Positions 16,674-24,900 of a stretch of 64,000 bases of DNA are shown here, piece by piece. Source of the DNA: Frondihabitans sp. PAMC 28766 (GTDB lineage Bacteria; Actinomycetota; Actinomycetes; Actinomycetales; Microbacteriaceae); NCBI RefSeq assembly GCF_001577365.1, contig NZ_CP014513.1, positions 1,674,001-1,738,000 on the forward strand, in the 5' to 3' direction. The position numbers and the translations under genes were made by a program. How positions within the stretch are numbered: the first letter of the stretch is position 1; every line of letters begins with the position of its first letter. Under the pieces are notes generated by a model. That model ran no database searches, was not told the DNA's origin, and saw only the letters and a program-made list of their open reading frames with translations.

Positions 16674-17312
16674 TCAGGCGACGTCGCCGGCGACTCGGCT
16701 CGTCTTCGTCGTGCGGGCGAGGAGCCCGGTGTTGATCTGGATCATCACCGGAACGTCCTGGCCGAGGATGCTGTCCCAGGCGGTCACGATCTGGTCGATG
16801 TGACGGCGGACGTCGGCGGGAGACACCCCTCGGCGGGTGTTCGCCGTGATCTTGAGTGTCGGGGTCCCCTTGACGCGGTAGGCGGTGACGTTGGAGGAGG
16901 CAAGGTTGTCGTAGTCCTTCAGCGCGGCGCCGATGGCCTGCTCGGCCACCTGAGCATCGACGAAGACAGCTCCACCGGTGGGGGTGTCGCGGTGCTTGGT
17001 TTCTCCACCGACACGGACTAGGCGGTTCGTGTGCCCGTGGCCCTGTCGGAGGATGAACATCAGAAGCAGAATGATCACGACGACGGCCAGAGCCACGGCG
17101 ATGATCAGCAGCCAGGAGTGCCCGGTGCTGCCGAGGGCGGTGTTCTTGATGGCGTCGGCAGCGTTCTGCTGCACGGTCTTCTGGCCGGTCTTCCAGCCCG
17201 TGAAGTAGCCCGGAATCGCTGCGGCCGCGGCGACTGATGCGCCGACGACCAGAAGGATCAGGCCGAGAACACAGAGCAGGGCGCGGTTCAGGCCGCGGTT
17301 CGTGCTGTTCAT
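16674..17312 (-). CDS. amaP: AmaP-like membrane anchor of the Asp23 system
   Basis: A 212-residue protein. Two membrane helices form an N-terminal hairpin (ALLCVLGLILLVVGASVAAA and SWLLIIAVALAVVVIILLLM). A cytoplasmic domain follows, resembling the Asp23-like part of AmaP (QAIGAALKDYDNLASSNVTA, LKITANTRRGVSPADVRRHI). In Staphylococcus, AmaP tethers Asp23 to the membrane. It is the last gene of a minus-strand operon and overlaps the preceding stop by 4 bp. Confidence 0.75.
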   Translation of the reverse strand: MNSTNRGLNRALLCVLGLILLVVGASVAAAAAIPGYFTGWKTGQKTVQQNAADAIKNTALGSTGHSWLLIIAVALAVVVIILLLMFILRQGHGHTNRLVRVGGETKHRDTPTGGAVFVDAQVAEQAIGAALKDYDNLASSNVTAYRVKGTPTLKITANTRRGVSPADVRRHIDQIVTAWDSILGQDVPVMIQINTGLLARTTKTSRVAGDVA

Positions 17313-17896
17313 TTGCCGACCACTCCTTTCTTGTCGATGTCGATCCGGGTGCGAAGGCCCGGGGACAGTTGGTAGTCGGACAGCTCGTCATCGACGGCAT
17401 CCTGGACGGCGGCCCTGTCGACGGGGCGGCCGGAGGTGGGACGGACCCGCACCTGGGCGGTGTGCTTGCCGATGGTGACGACCACCTGGTCGGGGTCGAG
17501 GTCCGACGCGTAGCTGACGGCTCGTGCGAGGGACGAGGCGATTGCCCGGTCCTCGACGACGGCCGCGGTGCGGTCGGTTGGGGCCGCGTGGCGGGACTTC
17601 CGGCCGGCCTTCAGAGACACCACGATGATGATGATGCCGATGATCGCCAGGACGATGCCGCCGATGATCAGCAGCACCACGGGAACGGCTGTCGCGAGGG
17701 TCAGCGCGCTGTTCAGCATCGCTGCCGGGGTGACGAGCAGGGCCGGCTGAGTCAGGAGCGCGAGAACGCTCTCCGTGCCGATCCATGCGGCGACGAGGAT
17801 CAGGATGACCGCGATGGTGATTGCGATTCCCGACCGTGACGAGTGGGTCTCGCGGCGGATGATCCGCCGGTAGATGCTGGGGGTGGAAGTGCTCAT
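17309..17896 (-). CDS. DUF6286-like membrane protein of the Asp23 cluster
   Basis: A 195-residue protein with two membrane helices (SGIAITIAVILILVAAWIGT and AVPVVLLIIGGIVLAIIGII) and a C-terminal soluble domain (VVTIGKHTAQVRVRPTSGRP). The arrangement parallels the AmaP-like protein, so it may be a second anchor. It overlaps its neighbours by 4 bp on both sides, so it is clearly in the operon. Family assignment is from memory of actinobacterial Asp23 loci. Confidence 0.7.
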   Translation of the reverse strand: MSTSTPSIYRRIIRRETHSSRSGIAITIAVILILVAAWIGTESVLALLTQPALLVTPAAMLNSALTLATAVPVVLLIIGGIVLAIIGIIIIVVSLKAGRKSRHAAPTDRTAAVVEDRAIASSLARAVSYASDLDPDQVVVTIGKHTAQVRVRPTSGRPVDRAAVQDAVDDELSDYQLSPGLRTRIDIDKKGVVGK

Positions 17897-18282
17897 CGAA
17901 CTCTTCCTTCTTCCTTGATGTAGGCGCTGGTCAGACGAAGGTTCACTTCGCTGATGCTGGACCCGGTAATGGTCTTCACCCGATTCTGGATCGATTTCTG
18001 TGCAGAAGCCGCACGGGCGAGGATCGTGGGGAGGGGATCCTGATGCCCGTGCTGGCCGGGGACGAGCGAAGGCACGCCGACCGCTGCTGTTGCGGTGACG
18101 GTGAGATCGCCGTCGTGGTCGCCGAGGTCGACGCCGATCTGGTGGGCTTTGACGCCCAGCGCTTCGGCGGCGACGGCGGAGACGACCCGGCGGAGCGCTT
18201 TGCTCGTGATCCTGTTGCGGCCGTGCACGGCACCCGGTGCGGCGGGGCTGATCGATGGTGCGGCCGGTGCCGTCAAGGTCAC
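17893..18282 (-). CDS. Asp23/Gls24-like protein (copy D), short
   Basis: A 129-residue protein with a diverged Asp23 pattern: NRITSKALRRVVSAVAAEAL, GVDLGDHDGDLTVTATAAVG, then ILARAASAQKSIQNRVKTIT and SSISEVNLRLTSAYI. This suits the strand-helix-strand core without the long acidic tail. It is overlapped by 4 bp on each side in the operon starting at 19175. Confidence 0.7.
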   Translation of the reverse strand: MTLTAPAAPSISPAAPGAVHGRNRITSKALRRVVSAVAAEALGVKAHQIGVDLGDHDGDLTVTATAAVGVPSLVPGQHGHQDPLPTILARAASAQKSIQNRVKTITGSSISEVNLRLTSAYIKEEGRVR

Positions 18283-18518
18283 TTGGAGGAGCGCTTCCCC
18301 TGGATGACGTCGACGATGGCGCGCAGGTCGAGACGGCCCGTGATGACGCGGGCGACGAGGGATCCGACGATCATGGCGACGGCGACGAGGACGAAAGCCC
18401 AGAAGCCGAGAACGATCCAGGTGAGCGCGAGGACTGTGCCGATCGCCATGGCGACGGTGCTCAGCGGAGAGATGCTGCGCCCGGTGTCGACGGAGGTCCT
18501 GTCGGTGGTGTCGGTCAT
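18279..18518 (-). CDS. DUF2273-type small integral membrane protein
   Basis: A 79-residue protein with two adjacent membrane helices (STVAMAIGTVLALTWIVLGF and WAFVLVAVAMIVGSLVARVI) and a basic tail. DUF2273 proteins occur beside asp23 and amaP in Firmicutes and actinobacteria. Six bases separate it from copy C, and it overlaps the next gene by 4 bp. Confidence 0.8.
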   Translation of the reverse strand: MTDTTDRTSVDTGRSISPLSTVAMAIGTVLALTWIVLGFWAFVLVAVAMIVGSLVARVITGRLDLRAIVDVIQGKRSSK

Positions 18519-18524
18519 GATGGG

Positions 18525-19175
18525 TCAGTTTCCTTTGATCTGGTCGGTGGCGTCGGCGACGCTGTCCTTGGCGTCGTCGACCTTGTCGGAGACGACGGCC
18601 TTGGTCTCGTCGAGCTTCTGGGTGGCGGTGTCCATGACGTCGTTGACGCTGGACGCCACGGCGGCCTTGGCGCTGCCGACCGTGTCGGTGACGGCAGTGG
18701 TCGCTGTGGGCGCTTCGTCATCGTCGTCGGGGATGTGCACGTCGGTGATCGTGACGTTGACCTCGACCACGTCCATGCCAGCGAGGTCGGTGATCGCTTC
18801 GATGACGGCCTTGCGGGCCTCGGCGGCGACTTCGTGGATCTTCGCCGGATACAGGACCACGAGGCTCAGGTCGGCGGTGACGTCGTTCTCGCCGACCTGG
18901 ACGCTGACGCCCTGGGTGAGGTCTGTGTTGTTGGTGGCGTCACGAAGGACACCGAAGGCGCGGGCGACACCGCCGCCGAGAGCGTAGACACCGGGGACGC
19001 CACGAGCTGCGATGCCGGCGATCTTCGCGACGACGTTCTCCTGGATGACGGTCTTGCCGTCATCGAGGTCCACGGGTGCGGCTGAGACGGGCGTAGTCGA
19101 GACCGCCACGACTGGTGTGGCGGCGGCGCCCCGGTGCTCGGTGTGAGGGACGGTGTTGGGCGTGATGTCTGCCAT
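18525..19175 (-). CDS. Asp23/Gls24-family protein (copy C) with LEA-like helical tail
   Basis: A 216-residue protein. The Asp23 domain covers about 40-155 (TVIQENVVAKIAGIAARGVP, GVYALGGGVARAFG, VQVGENDVTADLSLVVLYPA, MDVVEVNVTITDVHIPDDDD). The last 55 residues are a repetitive amphipathic helix (VGSAKAAVASSVNDVMDTAT, QKLDETKAVVSDKVDDAKDS), like LEA or apolipoprotein repeats. This suggests surface binding to the membrane. It leads a five-gene operon with DUF2273, copy D, the DUF6286-like protein and AmaP. The shared ECF-type promoter lies about 60 bp upstream. Confidence 0.92.
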   Translation of the reverse strand: MADITPNTVPHTEHRGAAATPVVAVSTTPVSAAPVDLDDGKTVIQENVVAKIAGIAARGVPGVYALGGGVARAFGVLRDATNNTDLTQGVSVQVGENDVTADLSLVVLYPAKIHEVAAEARKAVIEAITDLAGMDVVEVNVTITDVHIPDDDDEAPTATTAVTDTVGSAKAAVASSVNDVMDTATQKLDETKAVVSDKVDDAKDSVADATDQIKGN

Positions 19176-19218
19176 GGTGTGCTCTTTCGTGTAAGAGGCC
19201 GAACGCTGTGTTCACCCT

Positions 19219-19255
19219 TCACACCTAGGACGAGACGTCCTACCGTTTCGTCACA
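19219..19255 (-). promoter_or_regulatory. Shared ECF-type promoter element, copy 3 (drives the five-gene Asp23 operon)
   Basis: Minus strand: TGTGACGAAAC, 10 bases, CTCGTCCTAGGTGTGA. The spacing is identical to copies 1 and 2, with one base change in the 3' block relative to copy 1. The -10 core is about 57 bp from the ATG at 19175. Confidence 0.75.
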
Positions 19256-19478
19256 TTCCTCGGCGATATTTTCTGCCCACGCCAGCGGTGCGTGACAAGG
19301 CCGGAGTCGCCGGTTCAGGGACCTTCGCCTCTACTGGTCTCGCGCCTGCCATCGGAGACTCGGTATCACTGCGGAACCGATCCACTCCGCGCGTTCTCGG
19401 TAGACCGTGAGCGTCGATTCCTCACCCGTCTCGGCGTCACCGTCGCCGCTCCCGGTCACCAATCAAGGGGTAATCATC
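19256..19478. other. Intergenic region between the Asp23 operon and the TasA-like gene
   Basis: No gene is supported. It must carry the promoter of the plus-strand gene at 19479, but no clear -35/-10 pair stands out. Confidence 0.4.
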
Positions 19479-20081
19479 ATGCACTCACCAAGCCTTCGCA
19501 CGAGAAAGCTCGCCATCTTCACCGTCGGCCCGGCCGCCATCCTGGTGGCCGGCCTGCTGGTCTGGCACGGATCCGTCGAAGCGTTCAGCGCCCAAACCTC
19601 CAACGTGGGCAACAACTGGTCCACAGGCTCGGTCACCCTTTCTGATGACGACGCGGGCGCCGCCGCGTTCACAGTGCTCAATGTGACCCCGGGTCAGACG
19701 GGGTCGAGGTGCATCAAAGTGACCTCCACCTCCACCGTTCCCGGCATCGTCAAGACCTACATCGCCCGCCTCGGCGCGCAGGGCCTGGAGAACAACATCA
19801 CGATCGCCACCCAGGAAGGCAGCGGTGGCTCGTTCGCGAGCTGCAGCGGCTTCGTCGCCACCAGCAGCCTGCCCGCGATGCCGTTGGCGACGGCCGCGGC
19901 GACGATCACGAACTACTCCACCGGGGTCCTGCCGTGGGCGACGACCGGGGTGTCGGGTGAGTCCAAGACGTACGAAGTCACGTGGACCTTCGACACCACC
20001 GGCCTCTCCCAGACCGCCATCGACGCCCTCCAGGGGAAATCGGTGAGCGCTGACGTGGTCTGGGAGTTGCAGAGCAACTGA
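19479..20081 (+). CDS. TasA/CalY-like secreted protein with SipW-type signal peptide
   Basis: A 200-residue protein from ATG 19479 behind AAGGGG. The N-terminal helix (LAIFTVGPAAILVAGLLVWH) is followed by the mature start FSAQTSNVGNNWSTGSVTLS. That form, with the hydrophobic stretch followed by a Thr/Asn-rich beta strand, is typical of SipW-processed proteins such as TasA and camelysin. The rest is a beta-sandwich with one Cys pair (RCIKV and SCSGF). TasA proteins form biofilm fibres. The next gene encodes the matching signal peptidase. Confidence 0.75.
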   Translation: MHSPSLRTRKLAIFTVGPAAILVAGLLVWHGSVEAFSAQTSNVGNNWSTGSVTLSDDDAGAAAFTVLNVTPGQTGSRCIKVTSTSTVPGIVKTYIARLGAQGLENNITIATQEGSGGSFASCSGFVATSSLPAMPLATAAATITNYSTGVLPWATTGVSGESKTYEVTWTFDTTGLSQTAIDALQGKSVSADVVWELQSN

Positions 20082-20115
20082 TCGGCGCCCACCCCCGCCC
20101 GACTGGAGCACGATC

Positions 20116-21819
20116 ATGACGAACCCGTCGAAGACGCTGCCACGCCACGTACCGTGGACAGCTACCTGGCGGTGGCTCGTCGTCGCCACAGCTGCGCGCG
20201 GCTATCTCATTTTCGTGCTTGCCCTAGCCGCGTGCGCACTGGCGCCCATGGCGACGGGGCTGACCGGATCAATCGTGTCCAGCGGCTCGATGATGCCGCA
20301 CATTCATGTCGGTGACGTTGTGCTGAGTCGGCCCTTCTCGGCCGCCGCGGCACCGCCTCTCGGTCGAGTGATCACGTTCGACGCCCCTCCCGGCTCCGCA
20401 CTTCACGGGGTCGTCCTGCACCGGCTCGTCGGCGCCAACCGCGACGGGACGCTGATCACCAAAGGCGACGCCAATGCCGCACCAGACAGCACCCCGCTGG
20501 CTCGAGACGGCATCATCGGACAGGCCGGCATCCTCATTCCGTGGGTCGGCCTCCCGTTCCTCTGGCTCAGCACCGGTGCGTTCGTGCAATTCGGGATCTG
20601 GCTCGCCGGCTCGATTCTCGCCGTCCTCATCGAAATCGCATCATCCGCTTCCGACCATCGCGACAAGCGCTCCGGTCGCGGGACTCGTGCAGTCTCAGCG
20701 CCTCAGTCTCACGAGGCCCGAAGGAGAATTCCTGTCGGCCTCCTCGGCCGTTCGCTTCTCCGATACAAGGTGGGACTCGTCGTCGCGCTGCTGGTGAGCG
20801 TCGGTGTCGTGGCATCCGCATCGTTTGGCCAGGTCGACGCCAGCTTCACCGCGCAGACGTCCTCGATCGGGAGTTCGTGGTCGGCCAAAGCCGCCACCGC
20901 GGCCGTCAGCCTCGCTTTCACCACGAACCCGTCCAGCTCGACCGGCGGGATCGCTTTGGCCACACAACCGGTGGTGTCGTTCGAAGACGCCGCGGGGCAT
21001 GTCACGACCAACGGCGGCGCTGTCACTCTCAGCCTGACAGCCCCCGGCGGAGCGACGCTCGCGTGCGCAGCAAACCCGGTCACGTCCACGTCCGGGGTGA
21101 ACTCTTTCTCCGGCTGCACCGTCGACAAGGCCGGGACGTACACGCTCACCGCGGCATCAGGTGCCCTCACCCACGGGGTGAGCAGTTCGTTCGTCATCTC
21201 CAGAGGAACAGCCAAGAACCTTCAATTCGTCACATCGCCGACGGCGACGAGAGCCAGCACCACCTTCGTGGGTACCCCGGCTGTTGCCATCGTGGATGCG
21301 GGAGGCAACATCGTCTCCAGTACGTCGACGGTGACCCTGACCTTGACAACCGTCCAGGGTGCGACTCTCATTTGCGCATCGAACCCTCAAAACGCGGTAG
21401 CCGGGCAAGCGAGTTTCGCCGGATGCCGCATCAACATTCCGGGTACCTTCTCCCTCACCGTGAAATCCCCGGGCCTGGGAACGGCAGTCAGCAGCAGCTT
21501 CGTCATCGGAGGGCCCGCCGTCGCGCCCCTGACCTGCCTGTCCGCGGTGTTCGTCGCGACGTTCAGCTGGACGCCCACACCGTTTACCGCCACGCAGTAC
21601 ACGCTTTACGTCAACGGGATACAGGTGCCGGCAACCGGCGCCGACGGGTTCAACTCCACCGTTCAACTCAGTGCCCTGAACGTGCCGGCGTCACAGTTTC
21701 CTGCGGGAACCGCGACACTCGAAGTGCGCAAAGTGCTCGCGAACGGCACCGAAGTCGTCATCGGAGACGGGACCGTGATCCTCGGAGCGTCCGGATTCCG
21801 CACCTACCTGTGCGGATGA
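20116..21819 (+). CDS. SipW-type signal peptidase I fused to a substrate-like and Ig-like C-terminus
   Basis: A 567-residue protein, about three times the usual SipW length. Residues 20-176 are the peptidase: a membrane helix, SSGSMMPHIHVGDVV with nucleophile Ser58, VVLHRLVG with His102 in place of the usual Lys base, TKGDAN, and a second membrane helix. After a basic linker comes a third membrane helix (about 215-236). It is followed by DASFTAQTSSIGSSWSAKAA, which mirrors the start of mature TasA-like protein FSAQTSNVGNNWSTG next door. Ig-like beta domains follow to the end. The enzyme thus seems to carry its own substrate-like secreted domain. GGAG precedes the ATG. Confidence 0.8.
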   Translation: MTNPSKTLPRHVPWTATWRWLVVATAARGYLIFVLALAACALAPMATGLTGSIVSSGSMMPHIHVGDVVLSRPFSAAAAPPLGRVITFDAPPGSALHGVVLHRLVGANRDGTLITKGDANAAPDSTPLARDGIIGQAGILIPWVGLPFLWLSTGAFVQFGIWLAGSILAVLIEIASSASDHRDKRSGRGTRAVSAPQSHEARRRIPVGLLGRSLLRYKVGLVVALLVSVGVVASASFGQVDASFTAQTSSIGSSWSAKAATAAVSLAFTTNPSSSTGGIALATQPVVSFEDAAGHVTTNGGAVTLSLTAPGGATLACAANPVTSTSGVNSFSGCTVDKAGTYTLTAASGALTHGVSSSFVISRGTAKNLQFVTSPTATRASTTFVGTPAVAIVDAGGNIVSSTSTVTLTLTTVQGATLICASNPQNAVAGQASFAGCRINIPGTFSLTVKSPGLGTAVSSSFVIGGPAVAPLTCLSAVFVATFSWTPTPFTATQYTLYVNGIQVPATGADGFNSTVQLSALNVPASQFPAGTATLEVRKVLANGTEVVIGDGTVILGASGFRTYLCG

Positions 21820-21881
21820 CCGCCCCGCTCTTTCCGCACTCCCGGTGCAGCGCGCTGCGGTGGAGCCTTCGAGGCAAGAGT

Positions 21882-21925
21882 GCGGCCCCTGGCAACAGTC
21901 GGGGGACTGAGTTGCCAGGGGCCGC
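21882..21925. terminator. Bidirectional terminator with a 15-bp perfect stem
   Basis: GCGGCCCCTGGCAAC (21882-21896) pairs fully with GTTGCCAGGGGCCGC (21911-21925). The loop can itself fold (AGTC with GACT). It lies between the convergent signal peptidase and giant surface protein and can serve both. Confidence 0.85.
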
Positions 21926-21985
21926 GATCAGTCTTCAAGGGCGGATCTGATCAGGTTGCTCGTTTTCGGTGGCGTCCTCGAGGGG

Positions 21986-24900
21986 TTATTCGTGGCGGCG
22001 TTTGCGGCGGCGTGCCACCATCGTGAGCGCCGTTCCGAGGCCGAGCAGGAGGGCCGCGATGCCGCCGGCGGCACCGGGGTTGCTGCCCGTGAATGCCAGA
22101 ACCCCTCCAGCGACGTTGGCGCTCGTCGAACCGGTGCCACCCGTCCCCGTCCCGCCGCCCGGGGCAACCGGAATCGCGATCCCGGCGGGGGTGCTCGTCG
22201 AGTCGCCGGCACCGTCGTCACCAGTGATGGTGATCGGTCCGGCCGGGGTGCCCTTGGGAATGGTGATGGTCTCGGTGAAGCTTCCATCCCCGTCGGTCTT
22301 GATGATGGTGGGCTTGCCGATCGGATCTCCCGAGTCGTCGATCACGACGATCGTGATATCGGTGTCCGGCGGGAACCCGTCACCATGGATGGTGCCCGTG
22401 CCTCCGGGGGCGATCGGGTCAGGGTCAACCGTGATGGTCGGCTTTTCGACAGCAGCCACTGCGGACGTCGTGTCGCCGGCGGGGTCCGTGCCGGTGATCG
22501 TCAGATCCCCGGCAGGAGTGCCTTTGGGCACGTCGAGGGTATCGGTGAACTTGCCGTCGGCGTCCGTGTGGATCACGTGCGGGTCGCCGATCGCCTTGCC
22601 GTCCGCATCCCGGTAGACCACCGTGATGTCCGTATTCGGCGGCCACCCGTCACTACTGATCGGAAGTTTCCCGCCCGGCGGCACATCCTTCGAGGCCGGC
22701 GTGATCGACGGGGTCGGCGTGACCGTCGTGGCGTCCGACGCGGTCGCACCAGCAGTGTCCGTTCCGGTCGCGGTCAGGGCACCGGGCACGGTGCCGGCGG
22801 GCACCTTCAGGGTGTCGGTGAATTTTCCGTCAGCATCCGTATGGACGACGTGTGACGTGCCGATCGGCTTGCCGGCTGCGTCTTTGTAGACCACGGTGAC
22901 GTCCGTGTTCGGCGGCCACCCGGCGCTGTCGACCGTCGCGGTTCCGCCGGGTTTGACGCTGTCCGGCCCGATGGTCAGGGTCGGGGCATCGGGGGCTGCG
23001 ACGGGCGCCGTCCCGGTGGCGGAGTCGCCGGCCGGATCTGTGGCGGTGATCCCCGCATCACCGGCGGGGGTTCCCTTCGGCACGACCAGCGTGTCGGTGA
23101 AGTCACCGTTGCTGTCGGTGTGGATCACGTGCGGGTCTCCGATCGGGTCACCATTGACATCTTTGTAGATGACCGTGATGTCGGTGTCCGGGGGGAACCC
23201 CGTGCCGTCCGTCGTCAGCGTCCCGCCCGGGGCGACCGGAGTCGGCCCCGACGTGATCGCCGGCGTCGGCGACACCGTCACCGAATCCGATGCGGTTGCG
23301 CCGGCGTCGTCGGTGCCGGTCGCGGTCAGCGCACCTGGCACCGTGCCGTCGGGCACCGTGAGCGTGTCGGTGAACTTCCCGTCGCCGTCCGTGCGGACGG
23401 TCTTCGGATCCCCGATCGGCGCACCGTTGGCGTCTTTGTAGACGACGGTGACGTCCGAGTTCGGCGGCCAGCCGCCACTGTTCACCGTGACCGTGTCACC
23501 TGGCTTCACCGAGGCGGGTCCGGCGGCGAGCGTCGGAACGTCCGGTGCGGCAACGGTGGCGGTGGTCGTCGCAGTATCACCCGCAGCGTCCATTCCCGTG
23601 ATCGTCAGGTCACCCGCTGGTGTGCCCTGTGGCACAGCGAGCGTATCGGTGAAAGCGCCGTCGGCGTCCGTGTGCACCGTGTGCGGGTCACCGACAGGGT
23701 TGCCGGCGGCGTCTTTGTAGACGACGGTCACGTCGGTGTCTGCAGGCCAACCCGTGCTGGTGGCTGTCAGAGTGCCACCCGGCTTCACCGGGGTCGGTGT
23801 CGCCGTGATCGCGGGATCCGGAACAACGGTCACCGAGTCGGTCGCCGTCGCACCGGCCGAGTTCGTGCCGGTGGCCGACAACGCACCTGGCACCGTCCCG
23901 GCCGGAACCGTCAGTGTGTCGGTGAACTTTCCGTCGGCGTCTGTGTGGACCGTCTTCGGATCCCCGATCGGCGCACCGTTGGCGTCTTTGTAGACCACGG
24001 TGACATCCGAATTCGGCGGCCACCCGGCACTGTCGATGGTGACGGTGCCTCCCGGCTTCACATCTGCCGGGCCTGCGGTCAGCGTCGGCGAAGCCGGAAT
24101 CACGACGGTGGCCGTCGCGGTCGCGGTGTCACCCGCGGCATCGGTGCCCGTGATCGTCAGATCCCCGGCGGGTGTCCCCGCGGGGACCACCAGCGTGTCG
24201 GTGAAACCACCGTTCGCGTCCGTGTGGACTGTCTTCGGATCCCCGATCGGATTGCCGTCTGCATCTTTGTAGACGATCGTCACGTCGGTGTTCGGTGGCC
24301 AGCCCGTGCTCGTCGAGGTCAGCGTGCCGCCGGGCGCCACCGGTGTCGGGGTCGTCGTGATCGCCGGATCCGGAACGACCGTCACCGAGTCGGAGGCGGT
24401 CGAGTTCGCGTTCGAGCCCGTCGCCGTCAGGGTGCCCAACGGTGTTCCGTTCGGCACGGTCAGCGTGTCGGTGAACGATCCATCGGCGTCGGTGTGAACC
24501 GTCTTGGGGTCGCCGATCGCCTTGCCGTTGGCGTCGGTGTAGGTGAGGGTGACGTCGGAGTTCGGCGGCCACCCGTCGCTCGTCGTCGTGACCGTGGCTC
24601 CGGGCTTGACCTTCGCAGGTCCGGTCGTGAGAGTCGGATCCGTGACCGCCGCAACCGTCCCCGTCGTCGAGGCGGTGTCGCCTGCTGCGTCGGTCCCGGT
24701 GATGGTGAGGTCGCCGGCGGGGGTTCCCTTCGGCACGACCAACGTGTCGGTGAACGTGCCGTTGGCATCGGTGTGGACCGTCTTCGGGGCACCGATCGGG
24801 TTACCGTTGGCGTCTTTGTAGACCACGGTCACGTCGGTGTCGGCTGGCCAGCCCTGGCTGTTCGTCGTCAGGGTTTCGCCAGGAGCCACCGGATCCGGGC

